Shown one piece after another: positions 22,960 to 30,969 of a DNA stretch of 64,000 nucleotides. The notes beneath the pieces are model-generated. The model was not told the DNA's origin and did not search any database. It worked only from the letters and a program-made list of their open reading frames with translations. The DNA comes from Scatosoma sp048465415. GTDB lineage: Bacteria; Bacillota; Clostridia; Christensenellales; Borkfalkiaceae. Position 1 is the first letter of the stretch. Every line of letters begins with the position of its first letter. Made by a program: the position numbers and the translations under genes. The DNA lies in NCBI GenBank assembly GCA_048465415.1, contig DBFWLO010000015.1:94473-158472 (forward strand), written 5' to 3'.

Positions 22960-23598
22960 ATGAAAGAGATAAAAGAGTTGGTGGAACAAGAGGACGCGGA
23001 AATATTAGACGAAAGATTTCTGGAAGAAACTCTTTTCCCGATCGCGGACGCGAATAAAGCGAAGCGGAAACGAAAGATTACTTCTCTCGCTACGACATTG
23101 GGCGCAGGTATCGTCGCGCTGTTCGCTGCCGGATTTGGAATCATGTATCACAAAAACTATACGGAAAGTTACGCGACGAAAGAGTCGGATATTTCCTATT
23201 TGAACAGCAATCTGACGGAAACACAGTTGCTCGGCAATTTCAATACGATTAACCTGACGTATGAAACGCGCCGCGAAACGCCTGTTTATTTTTTCGTGTA
23301 TCGAGAGAAAGAGGGCGACGGCTGGGCGCAGAGTATTTCTATGAAAGTAATCATATCTCGGGACTATGAGATCGAAGAGACCGCGTATCTGAAAGAGTTT
23401 GCGTTTTTAGGCTATACGGTACATTACAACGATTTGAAAAAGGCGGACGCTTCTTCCGAACCGACGTTGTTCGGGTATAAGGCGAATGCTTTGATCGACA
23501 CGGGCGCGGAACGGTACGTAATGGAATACGTGGAGTTTCGAACCGAGGACAGTTATCATTTTGCAGAGTGTCTGCAAGAAACAATCAAACAAAAATAG
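22960..23598 (+). CDS. single-span membrane protein, probable anti-sigma factor
   Basis: 212 residues. The N-terminal 40 are cytoplasmic and acidic, then basic (MKEIKELVEQEDAEILDERF ... KRKRK); one membrane span at about 47-66 (LGAGIVALFAAGFGIMY); an extracytoplasmic C-terminal domain follows. The topology, small size and position in an ECF sigma operon are those of anti-sigma factors, although no zinc-binding HxxxCxxC is visible. The ribosome site is weak. Confidence 0.6.
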   Translation: MKEIKELVEQEDAEILDERFLEETLFPIADANKAKRKRKITSLATTLGAGIVALFAAGFGIMYHKNYTESYATKESDISYLNSNLTETQLLGNFNTINLTYETRRETPVYFFVYREKEGDGWAQSISMKVIISRDYEIEETAYLKEFAFLGYTVHYNDLKKADASSEPTLFGYKANALIDTGAERYVMEYVEFRTEDSYHFAECLQETIKQK

Positions 23599-23617
23599 AA
23601 TAGGAGAATTAAAAATC

Positions 23618-24160
23618 ATGACATTTGAAGTAAAAGAAAGCGAAGCAGAGAAATTTATGCACCTGATCGGATTAGGAAACGATGTGATTAACTACTATCG
23701 AGATGAAAAAGATCAAAAAACAGCATATGCGGAACTTGCTCACGATTTAATGAAACAGTATTTACAATACAATAAAACCTTCGAAAAAGAGAAAAGGGAG
23801 ACAAATTCTGAATATGTGCGTGGGTATAGAGTCCTTGAAGAAAATATAGAATCGGTTGAGGACGGGGTGCGAAGCGATTGTTACGATTACGTCAAGGCGT
23901 ATGAGAAATGTGTTTTGCCGTATGCGGCGGCTCAACTGTTTGCGGACAGAGTATGCCCTGCGAAAGCGGAAAACGTTGAGGAATGGGAAAACAACGATTT
24001 GGCGTATGAGGTATTGTTAGATAAGATAGTGGAATTTGGAACGTCGGTTTTACATATTGCCTATCCCGATTTTAAGACGGAAATGGAGAGAAGATATAAG
24101 GAAGGCGCCGGCAGTGAAGAGGAAACGGAAAGAATGATAGATACCATTCTTTTAGAGTGA
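23618..24160 (+). CDS. 180-residue hypothetical protein, family A of a repeated pair
   Basis: MTFEVKESEAEKFMHLIGLG..., all-helical and soluble, preceded by TAGGAG. A decayed copy of its C-terminal third lies at 29642-29825. In both places a GC-rich hairpin and then an MKY-LTKEW gene follow, so A and the next gene form a two-gene module duplicated within the island. Function unknown. Confidence 0.6.
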   Translation: MTFEVKESEAEKFMHLIGLGNDVINYYRDEKDQKTAYAELAHDLMKQYLQYNKTFEKEKRETNSEYVRGYRVLEENIESVEDGVRSDCYDYVKAYEKCVLPYAAAQLFADRVCPAKAENVEEWENNDLAYEVLLDKIVEFGTSVLHIAYPDFKTEMERRYKEGAGSEEETERMIDTILLE

Positions 24161-24181
24161 GCAGCTAAGTAGAATAACAAA

Positions 24182-24209
24182 GCCCCTGAAAGGGTTTACT
24201 TTCAGGGGC
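24182..24209 (+). terminator. perfect 11-bp hairpin before the MKY-LTKEW gene
   Basis: GCCCCTGAAAG / CTTTCAGGGGC with a 6-nt loop, between gene A and the next gene. No T run follows, so it may be a leader structure rather than a terminator. The matching position at 29861 also has a hairpin. Confidence 0.5.
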
Positions 24210-24227
24210 ACCATAAAAGGAAACATT

Positions 24228-24941
24228 ATGAAATACTATCTGACAAAGGAATGGATGAATGAAATCGTGTATCCGTTGAGCGTTAAAAAAGGCTTAAAGG
24301 TGAGTAAATGTGTCGACGCGATAGATGAAAAGACCTATCAAGAGCTCTATAAAAAGGAATTAGAGAGCTTCATGCAAAAAGAAAAAGAACGGCTGACGCC
24401 ATTTGATTTGACTAAGCTACCGTGGCTGGATAAGGCGTTAGCATCTATGAGAGTGTCCAAACAAAATCTAAAAGCCCTCAAAGCAGTTTTGGAGAAAGAA
24501 AGCGGATATTTCCAGCAAAGAAAAATTGAGTTTGACGAAGAAGCGATCAAGCGAAAGTTTGATAATACTTTGAATGATAAGATAGAAACATGTAAGAAGT
24601 TTCCGGGCGAGATATTAAACGAAGTCGCGGATTTGCGGGTATTTGCATTAGGATACGTGACGGAAAAAGTAAGGAGAATGACAGAAATATATTTAGCGGA
24701 AAAGGATAAACAAAATTTAGATTTAATGAGATTGTCCTATAAAGAGACGAATAGAGCGGAAATGAGTTTAAGGAAAAATATCCGTTTTGGAAATTATTTA
24801 CTGAAAATAGTTTCGGATATACACAGAGAAGGAAACGCAGTGTATATAGAATTTGTAGGCTTGCCTACGTTGGTGATAATAGGTGCCGAAATCATGGAAT
24901 GGGAAACGGTTGTTTTGGAATTTTACTGTTTCGGGAACTGA
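24228..24941 (+). CDS. MKY-LTKEW family protein (DUF4085-like?), 3' end damaged
   Basis: 237 residues; paralogue of the proteins at 24998 and 29907. Shared landmarks: the N-terminal YLTKEW, and later ILNEVADLRVFALGYVTEKV. The other copies continue about 60 residues further, with a conserved C-terminal WYxTVSGT-like strand. Here that strand is encoded (WNFTVSGTDIESEG, to a stop at 24982-24984) but in another frame, after a missing internal segment near IMEWE. So an internal deletion with frame change has shortened this copy. The LTKEW start recalls DUF4085, which I could not confirm. Confidence 0.6.
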   Translation: MKYYLTKEWMNEIVYPLSVKKGLKVSKCVDAIDEKTYQELYKKELESFMQKEKERLTPFDLTKLPWLDKALASMRVSKQNLKALKAVLEKESGYFQQRKIEFDEEAIKRKFDNTLNDKIETCKKFPGEILNEVADLRVFALGYVTEKVRRMTEIYLAEKDKQNLDLMRLSYKETNRAEMSLRKNIRFGNYLLKIVSDIHREGNAVYIEFVGLPTLVIIGAEIMEWETVVLEFYCFGN

Positions 24942-24997
24942 CATCGAGAGTGAGGGAGAATATGTGCTTCCTCCTCGATTTTAAGAAAGGAGATATT

Positions 24998-25861
24998 ATG
25001 AAATATTTGACAAAAGAATGGGAGCAACAATGCGAAAGTTCGTTTATCATCAGCTGGATAAGAGCAAGTAAAGATGCGGATCAAGCAGACGAAAAGAAAA
25101 TAGAACGGCTTTACATAAAGGAACAAAAAAAATTTATAGAAACTGAACGTGCCGCTGTCGCATATGTAAATGAGAGTAACAACACTCGAGGAAAAATAAT
25201 AGACACATATTTGGCATGTCCTGGTCTTTCTGTTAAGAAAATAGGACTTTTGGAAGGCTGTAAGGAAACGTTGGTGATGAAAAAGCCTATGCGATTTGAA
25301 GAAGATACGGCGGAAAAATGGTTTGAGATACGACTTAGAGACCGTATAGCATTGTGTAAACAAACGCTGCCGCAGGACATTCTCCAGGAAATTGCGGATT
25401 TAAGATTATTTTGTTTGGGATATGCGACACAATCGGTCAAAGAAAAAGTAAGAGTATATTGCCGGGAGCAAAAAAAGAAGTCGGAGATAATACTGAAGGA
25501 AACAGCAAAAAAGATCGTAGAAGCGGAGGATAGGTTAGATAATGGACTGAAGTTTGGTAAATATATAGATAAGCCGCTTATGAATTTGGAATTACAAGAC
25601 GGGGATTTATATATAAAATTAGAGGACATACCGAGATTGATAGTGAGAGACGTCGAATTTATAGAACGAGAAAAAGAATTTTATTATCGGTGGAATAAAA
25701 ATATCTATTCTTCGCCGTGGACTTATGTGATACAATCGGAATTGCATTTTGTGAACGACCGCTATGAAGTACATTTTTTATTGGAAAACAAAGATGAGAT
25801 AGGGGAAACGGAGAATTGGTATTTAACGGTTTCGGGAACGAATGTAGAAGCAGAACTATAA
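24998..25861 (+). CDS. MKY-LTKEW family protein (DUF4085-like?), intact copy
   Basis: 287 residues, the only full-length member of three. MKYLTKEWEQQCESSF start behind AAAGGAGAT; a central helical region with DILQEIADLRLFCLGYATQS; a C-terminal beta region (YEVHFLLENKDEIGETENW, then YLTVSGTNVE). Soluble. No catalytic motif recognised. It lies last before an element end. Confidence 0.65.
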   Translation: MKYLTKEWEQQCESSFIISWIRASKDADQADEKKIERLYIKEQKKFIETERAAVAYVNESNNTRGKIIDTYLACPGLSVKKIGLLEGCKETLVMKKPMRFEEDTAEKWFEIRLRDRIALCKQTLPQDILQEIADLRLFCLGYATQSVKEKVRVYCREQKKKSEIILKETAKKIVEAEDRLDNGLKFGKYIDKPLMNLELQDGDLYIKLEDIPRLIVRDVEFIEREKEFYYRWNKNIYSSPWTYVIQSELHFVNDRYEVHFLLENKDEIGETENWYLTVSGTNVEAEL

Positions 25862-25934
25862 GATAGATCGAATTAATAAAAATACAAGTAAAATTCTATG
25901 TAATCGTGATGGGGTGTATAAAAAATACGGGTGT

Positions 25935-25995
25935 AAAAAATACACCCGAGTTACACCCTTGATAATTTTTAGTTTGAAAAGTTTGTTTGTTTTGG
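25935..25995. repeat. 61-bp element-end repeat, copy 1
   Basis: About 90% identical to 30894-30954. It includes TACACCC-GAGT-TACACCC and, read on the plus strand, ends an open frame NTPELHP-stop, possibly the last codons of a lost integrase. No gene lies in 25862-26338; that interval holds this repeat, degenerate AAAATATT-type repeats (26000-26047), a tRNA-like fragment and a terminator. Confidence 0.7.
25941..25958. repeat. TACACCC-N4-TACACCC pair, copy 2
   Basis: GAGT-spaced copy inside the 61-bp end repeat, 114 bp left of the tRNA-Arg-like fragment. Confidence 0.6.
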
Positions 25996-26071
25996 ATGTA
26001 AAATATTCATTTTAACCTGAAATACACAAAATATTGCTAAAAATATCAGTCTTTTTTATACCTTAATGCGC

Positions 26072-26114
26072 CTCCTAAGGGAAGATTGTGGGTTCGATTC
26101 CCGTTGGTGTGCCA
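26072..26114. repeat. tRNA-Arg(CCU)-like 3' fragment, putative att site 1
   Basis: From the anticodon loop (CTCCTAA) through a complete T arm (GTGGGTTCGATTCCCGT) to CCA, with no matching 5' half upstream. This is the shape left by integration into a tRNA-Arg gene. It shares CTCCTAAGGG and the T arm with 29342-29385, but the acceptor parts differ. Confidence 0.75.
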
Positions 26115-26125
26115 TTTCCTTGAAA

Positions 26126-26152
26126 GGTAGTCAAAAACGGCTGCCTTTTTTT
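26126..26152 (+). terminator. hairpin and T run after att fragment 1
   Basis: GGTAGTC / GGCTGCC (7 pairs, two G-T) with a 6-nt loop, then seven Ts. It resembles a tRNA terminator carried along with the att fragment. Confidence 0.55.
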
Positions 26153-26338
26153 ACTTTCTTGCAAGGTGGGTTTCCCGCTTCGCAAAACACATAGTAGTTT
26201 GCAAAATTCCGTCCGTGACGGCAATGTGTACCCTACGCTTATCCTGTTTCCTAAAAATCATAATCATCACTAAAATACTTGATTTTCTTCCCAGGGTGTA
26301 TTATAATTTGTTATATAATGTTATATGAGGTGTTCTTA

Positions 26339-26539
26339 ATGAATTTTAGTGGGAAAATCAAATTTATAAGAGGCATATTATTGCTAAGTCAAAAACGATT
26401 AGCCGAAGAAATAGGTGTGTCTTTTGCTACCGTAAATCGATGGGAATCGGGAAAACATCAACCGAGTTTTATTGATTCAAAAAAAGTGGAAGATTATTGC
26501 AAAGAAAAAGGAATTGTGTTTTCGGAGGAGCAAAGATGA
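26339..26539 (+). CDS. XRE-family HTH regulator, controller-type
   Basis: 66 residues, MNFSGKIKFIRGILLLSQKR then LAEEIGVSFATVNRWESGKH, a single Cro/C1 HTH. GAGGTG precedes the ATG. It overlaps the methyltransferase start by 4 nt and heads the restriction-modification operon, the place and size of a C (controller) protein that delays endonuclease expression. Confidence 0.82.
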   Translation: MNFSGKIKFIRGILLLSQKRLAEEIGVSFATVNRWESGKHQPSFIDSKKVEDYCKEKGIVFSEEQR

Positions 26540-27426
26540 TTAAAAATATAACGGAAATTTTCTCGACGCTCCCTGCAACTGAACTTCATAATTGTATGGA
26601 TTTGGTTGCCTGCGGAGATAGTTTGGAGTTGTTGAAAAATATAAAAGATAAAACAGTTGATTTAATTTTTATAGATCCACCATATAATTTGGGAAAGGAT
26701 TTTGGGAACAACAAAGATTCTTGGTCAACTACAAGTGATTATATTGAGTGGTGTAAAAAATGGATTGATGAATGCTTTAGAATCTTAAAAGACAACGGAA
26801 CTTTTTATTTTATGACAGCTACACAGTTTATGTGTTATTTAGATTCCTATGTGCAATCAAAATATAATGTTTTGGGTCGAATAGTTTGGTCTTATGATAG
26901 TTCTGGAGTACAATCTAAAAAGAATTTCGGCTCATTATATGAACCTATTTTAATGACAACAAAATCGACTAAAAGTCAGTATACATTCAACCATCAAGAT
27001 ATTTTGATCAATGCACCAACAGGTTCAAAAAGAAAACTCATCGATTATAGAAAGACGCCACCTCGACCATATAACGACAAAAAAGTCCCAGGAAATGTCT
27101 GGAATTTTAATAGGGTGCGCTTTTTGATGGATGAATATGAAAATCACCCAACACAAAAACCCGAAGCATTGTTAGAGCGTATCATTTTGGCATCAAGCAA
27201 CGAGGGAGATGTTGTGTTGGATGCTTTTAGCGGTTCTTTTACTACATCTGCCGTTGCGCAACGATTGGGGCGCAAAAGCGTTGGGTTTGACCTAAACGAA
27301 GAATACTTCAAAATAGGTCTTAGAAGGCTTTCTCTTGCTACTGAATATAATGGAGAACCGTTAGTAAAAGTAAAAGTTCGTAAGACAAATAATAAATCTA
27401 AAAAAAACCATACAATAGAGGAATAA
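26536..27426 (+). CDS. type II DNA methyltransferase (N4-cytosine/N6-adenine, beta class-like)
   Basis: 296 residues. Catalytic motif IV DPPYNLGKDFGNNKDSW occurs early (about residues 45-60), and the SAM-binding motif I comes late (VVLDAFSGSFTTSAVAQRLG, about 228-247, with F-x-G-S), which is the beta-type order of domains. NHPTQKPEALLERIILASSN is the usual motif X region. The start at 26536 is set by GGAGGAG. Protects host DNA from the co-encoded endonuclease. AT-rich codon use suggests a foreign origin. Confidence 0.9.
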   Translation: MIKNITEIFSTLPATELHNCMDLVACGDSLELLKNIKDKTVDLIFIDPPYNLGKDFGNNKDSWSTTSDYIEWCKKWIDECFRILKDNGTFYFMTATQFMCYLDSYVQSKYNVLGRIVWSYDSSGVQSKKNFGSLYEPILMTTKSTKSQYTFNHQDILINAPTGSKRKLIDYRKTPPRPYNDKKVPGNVWNFNRVRFLMDEYENHPTQKPEALLERIILASSNEGDVVLDAFSGSFTTSAVAQRLGRKSVGFDLNEEYFKIGLRRLSLATEYNGEPLVKVKVRKTNNKSKKNHTIEE

Positions 27427-27430
27427 TATT

Positions 27431-28513
27431 ATGAAACAATTTATCGAAAATATATTAAAAACAGACTATCCCACAAACTATAAACAAATATTTGCTGATT
27501 CGGATTTGTTGCAATATCTTGATAAGAAAACATCTGCAATTAGTGGAAATTCAAAAACGAGAAAAAGTTTGGGTAACATATATGCTATCTATGCGATATT
27601 ACATTTTTATGTTGATGATTTTTATGATCAACCTCAAAAATATAAAGCATTCCGAGGATATGATTATACTAAATTGCTGAATTTTTGTCGTTCTCAATAT
27701 GGAGGCGAGAAAATACAAAACCACGCTCTTAATTCTCGGTTGAACTTGGAATTTGATAATAAAGTTGCACGTCCTGAAAACAAAGGAAAATTCATTATCG
27801 TACAAGATAATGGAAAATATATGATACATATAGATTATATTTACGCTTCGGGGACTGATATATCAAAAACTGTTATAAAAATCATTCAAGAATATGTTCT
27901 GTTATTGCGAAAAAAAGATGACGATCTAATTGAAAAACTCGAATCTTTATCAAAAGAAACTAACATCACAATCATAAAATCAGCTATCAAATCACTCTTA
28001 ACAGATGATTCTGAAGCTCGTGTTTTCGAGATTATTTCTTATGCAATCTTGAAAAATTATTACCAAAACATAAAGATTTATATTGGTTATTCAAGAGAAG
28101 AACTTGTCGAAGAATTTTTGACTTTATATAAAACGGGGAGAACTAATGCAAATGATGGTGGCATAGATTTTGTTATGCGCCCGATTGGAAGATTTTTTCA
28201 AGTTACCGAAGTCGGGAATTATGATAAATATTTTTTGGATATAGATAAAGTGTTGCATTTCCCGATTACCTTTGTTATTAAAACACACAAAACTAAAGAC
28301 ACTATCAAAAATGAATTTGATTCCTATATTCAGCAACGTTCGGGCGGAATGCAAACCATTGTTGAAAGATACAATAAAGCAATCGAAGAAATCATTACAA
28401 TAAACGAACTTAAAGAATGGTACGAAGGTCTTGACGAAAATTCAATTAAAAACATTATGAACGATATTGTTTTGTACTACAAAGTGGAAATGAATTTTTC
28501 TGATTTTGAATAA
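27431..28513 (+). CDS. type II restriction endonuclease
   Basis: 360 residues, starting 4 nt after the methyltransferase stop. A candidate PD-(D/E)xK-type active site is DGGIDFVMRPIGRFFQVTEV (about 237-256), with the acidic residue in GGIDF and QVTE in place of the usual E-x-K, preceded by the helix SEARVFEIISYAIL. The gene order C-M-R and the lack of any other motif support endonuclease function. Target sequence unknown. Confidence 0.78.
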   Translation: MKQFIENILKTDYPTNYKQIFADSDLLQYLDKKTSAISGNSKTRKSLGNIYAIYAILHFYVDDFYDQPQKYKAFRGYDYTKLLNFCRSQYGGEKIQNHALNSRLNLEFDNKVARPENKGKFIIVQDNGKYMIHIDYIYASGTDISKTVIKIIQEYVLLLRKKDDDLIEKLESLSKETNITIIKSAIKSLLTDDSEARVFEIISYAILKNYYQNIKIYIGYSREELVEEFLTLYKTGRTNANDGGIDFVMRPIGRFFQVTEVGNYDKYFLDIDKVLHFPITFVIKTHKTKDTIKNEFDSYIQQRSGGMQTIVERYNKAIEEIITINELKEWYEGLDENSIKNIMNDIVLYYKVEMNFSDFE

Positions 28514-28538
28514 AATCAAAATCATATCGTAGGTGAAT

Positions 28539-29189
28539 ATGATTGATGCAAAATATGAATTAATAAATGACGAAAAAGTCATTGTAGAAAAAATCAATTT
28601 ATTATAAAAAATAGCGAGAGAAGAGCTTGCTGGCGATACAAGTCTAACTTTTATTGACCTACACATGTGGTCTGCTATAGACAAATCTTTGAAACTGATT
28701 GACTCCTTTTTGTTTGCGTTTGAACAACAAAATATTACAGTTCTCGCTGCTTTAACGAGAATGCAAATGGACTGTGTTTTAAGGACATATGCAGGAACAC
28801 TTGTTGCTGATGGCGAGGAGTTTTGCAAAAAGGTTTTATGTGATAATATTCGAATTAATAGAGTCAAAGATTTGCAAGACAAACAGTTGACGGATAAATA
28901 TTTGTGTGAGTCTTTAGGAGCAGTATTACATCTTCCACTGTATGAGTTGTATCAAAAAGTTTCGGGATATGTTCACCTGTCTTCGAGCAGTTTTCACAAC
29001 ATAACGAAACCCGATGGCGAAAACGGGTTCACTATGGTGATAAGCAAAAAGAACAGAGATGAGGATTTGGAATCATATAAACGGTTATCTTTAGAATTGG
29101 CAAACCATTTCTACTATTTGGGGAAAATACTTGTTACTGTATGTTTACGCTCTTGGATAGAGCAAAAGAAAGCAGAAAATTTGGATTGA
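28539..29189 (+). pseudogene. third gene of the RM unit, in-frame TAA at codon 23
   Basis: A frame begins at ATG 28539 with a reasonable GTAGGTGA site: MIDAKYELINDEKVIVEKIN, then TAA (28605-28607), then continues open in the same frame as KIAREELAGDTSLTFIDLHM to 29189. An internal ATG at 28665 could still give 174 residues (MWSAIDKSLKLIDSF...), helical, with YQKVSGYVHLSSSSFH. The latter shape recalls HEPN-like or abortive-infection proteins, but I cannot confirm a family. Confidence 0.55.
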
Positions 29190-29197
29190 GTAATGTG

Positions 29198-29215
29198 TAC
29201 ACCCGCCGTACACCC
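29198..29215. repeat. TACACCC-N4-TACACCC pair, copy 3
   Basis: GCCG-spaced copy just after the RM unit, at the right end of that segment. The interval 29190-29445 has no gene. Confidence 0.6.
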
Positions 29216-29253
29216 AGATAGAGTGAAACTCTACGAAAATTAGCAAGGAGTAC

Positions 29254-29302
29254 GCACAAAATGGTATCAAAAAGGCACAAACTATGCCCAAAAACGCACA
29301 AA
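29254..29302. repeat. three GCACAAA repeats at exact 21-bp spacing
   Basis: GCACAAA starts at 29254, 29275 and 29296, two helical turns apart, ending 40 bp left of the att fragment at 29342. This is the pattern of integrase arm-type binding sites on one DNA face. Confidence 0.6.
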
Positions 29303-29341
29303 ACGGGCTATTTTAAGCATTATTTAGGGCACTTTGAATCG

Positions 29342-29385
29342 CTCCTAAGGGGCCGTTGTGGGTTCGATTCCCGCCGGAAGTACCA
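29342..29385. repeat. tRNA-Arg(CCU)-like 3' fragment, putative att site 2
   Basis: CTCCTAAGGGG, T arm GTGGGTTCGATTCCCGC, acceptor tail ending TACCA. No 5' half. It marks the right end of the RM segment and the left end of a decayed element. Confidence 0.75.
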
Positions 29386-29394
29386 GTGCTTAAT

Positions 29395-29432
29395 AAAAAG
29401 TTCCTTGAATGTCGTTATTCAAGGAACTTTTT
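29395..29432. terminator. bidirectional terminator beside the excisionase relic
   Basis: Perfect 16-bp stem with A5 at one side and T5 at the other and a 6-nt loop, 13 bp before the stop of the minus-strand excisionase relic. It corresponds in position to the terminator at 8182-8209. Confidence 0.88.
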
Positions 29433-29445
29433 CTATTTAAAATAG

Positions 29446-29645
29446 CTATTCTTTAATTTTGTAAAAAGAGGAGAGTACTTTTGTTTCTAATTCATCATAA
29501 GTTAGTATCCAACGATTTCGATGTTTGATTTTGAAAACGCTTTTCGATTGAAAGGCGTTCATTACGACGTTTATCGTAATAGGTAAATAAGGATACTCCG
29601 CCTTTAACAGATAGGTGAATTTATCTAACGACCGTAAGCGCGGCC
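29446..29645 (-). pseudogene. relic of a second excisionase-like gene (third HTH unit)
   Basis: Minus-strand translation gives ERPRLRSLDKF, YPYLPITINVVMNAFQ, SKSVFKIKHRNRW and ILTYDELETKVLSSFYKIKE-stop. It aligns end to end with the last 65 residues of the protein at 8210-8830 (for example VMKAFHSEQVFKIKNGG, LEQAVLSEIYIVKK). The 5' part is replaced by the gene-A relic at about 29642. Same layout as at the left island end: att, terminator, excisionase. Confidence 0.8.
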
Positions 29646-29825
29646 GTTCAACTGTTTGCAGACAAAATGTAGCCGGTGACGGGAAAAATTCGAGAGAGCA
29701 ACGATTTAGCGTATGAAGTGTTTTTAGACAAGATGTTGGAAAAGGGAACGTCGGTTTTACATATTAATTATTCCGACTTCAGACAAGAAATGGAACGACG
29801 TTGGAAAAAAGCGCGGAAAGTATAA
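29642..29825 (+). pseudogene. relic of gene A (23618-24160 family)
   Basis: Translates as AVQLFADKM-stop-PVTGKIRESNDLAYEVFLDK, then GTSVLHINYSDFRQEMERRW, matching AAQLFADRV ... NDLAYEVLLDK ... TSVLHIAYPDFKTEMERR of the intact gene. It has an in-frame TAG and lacks its first two thirds. Confidence 0.8.
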
Positions 29826-29860
29826 ATCTGGCAGCCGAATAATCAGACGAATAAGAAATC

Positions 29861-29888
29861 CCCCCTAACAGCATTATCTTTTAGGGGG
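29861..29888 (+). terminator. hairpin before the third MKY-LTKEW copy
   Basis: CCCCCTAA / TTAGGGGG with a 12-nt loop, in the same place relative to its genes as the hairpin at 24182. Confidence 0.45.
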
Positions 29889-29906
29889 AGATAAAAAGAG
29901 GTAATT

Positions 29907-30807
29907 ATGAGATATTTAACTAAAGAATGGTATTACGATATAGTATTTCCCGTCAGTTTAGGGCGTAAGTTAAAAATTAGCAAGTACGCCGAAACCTTTG
30001 ACGAAAAAAAAGTATAAAGAACTATATAACGGAACATTAGAGCAGTTTATAGACGAAGAAAAGGAACGTTTATCCCCTCTTGGGGCGAAGGACATTTCAT
30101 GGATAAAAGAAGTATTAACGTTTCCGGAAGCGCCTAAAGAGGGACAGGAGGAACTAAAAAAGATTTTTTTAACAGATGCTGATTTGCAAGGAAAAGAAAT
30201 ACAATTTGATGAAGCGGCGATTAAAAAGAATTTTGATAATAAGTTAAGTGAAAAAATAGAGATTTCTAAAAAATTTCCGAGGGAGATATTGGACGAAATA
30301 GCCGATTTACGAATGTTTTGTTTAGGGTATGTGACGGAAAAGGTCAACACCCTTTTGAAAAAGTATTTAGGTTGTAAACAGACTATGAACGAAAATCTAA
30401 TGCGAATGGCAATTATGCAAACTCAATATGCTGAAAAGTCTTTGAGAAAGAAGATACAATTTCATGAGTATATGTTCAAATTAGTTTCCAATATAATGAT
30501 AAGTGAAAAGAATGTCCATATTCATTTTTGGGGAATGCCTACACTGATAATACAGGAGGCAGAAATCGTTGAACAGGAAGCCTTAATAAATAAACAGAAA
30601 AACTATTTTACAAATTGGGAACAAAGAAAAGAGGTAGCTTCTACGATATTGGAGGCAATAGAAGTTTTCAAAAACAACGACAAATATGAAGTGCATTGTT
30701 TGATGTGTAATCAAAGCAGTGATGGAAAGCGGCTATTGTGGTATTTCACAGGGAGGGGAACGGATATCGACCAAAACGGCAAAGATTTTCTTTCGTTGAA
30801 TTGTTAA
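29907..30807 (+). pseudogene. MKY-LTKEW family gene split by a one-base shift in an A8 run
   Basis: From ATG 29907 (after AGAGGT) the frame reads MRYLTKEWYYDIVFPVSLGR and on to FDEKKV-stop. At the run of eight As (30004-30011), removing one A restores DEKKYKELYNGTLEQF and the whole family sequence to 30807 (DEIADLRMFCLGYVTEKV ... VHCLMCNQSSDG). The downstream frame could also initiate at TTG 29998 to give 269 residues. A homopolymer slip, phase variation or a sequencing error are all possible. Confidence 0.7.
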
Positions 30808-30893
30808 AAGTCCAAGGTGAAATTGTGAGATACTTATAAAAATACATCACAAAAATTTGAAAAGAAATTAAAGAGGTATAAAAATGCGGGGGC

Positions 30894-30954
30894 AAAAAAT
30901 ACACCCGAAATACACCCTTGACAATTTTTAGTTTGAAAAGTTTGTTTATTTTGG
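30894..30954. repeat. 61-bp element-end repeat, copy 2
   Basis: Near copy of 25935-25995, here with NTPEIHP-stop as the plus-strand reading. It lies about 100 bp left of attR. Confidence 0.7.
30900..30917. repeat. TACACCC-N4-TACACCC pair, copy 4
   Basis: GAAA-spaced copy inside the 61-bp end repeat next to attR. Confidence 0.6.
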
Positions 30955-30969
30955 GTGTATTATATACAT

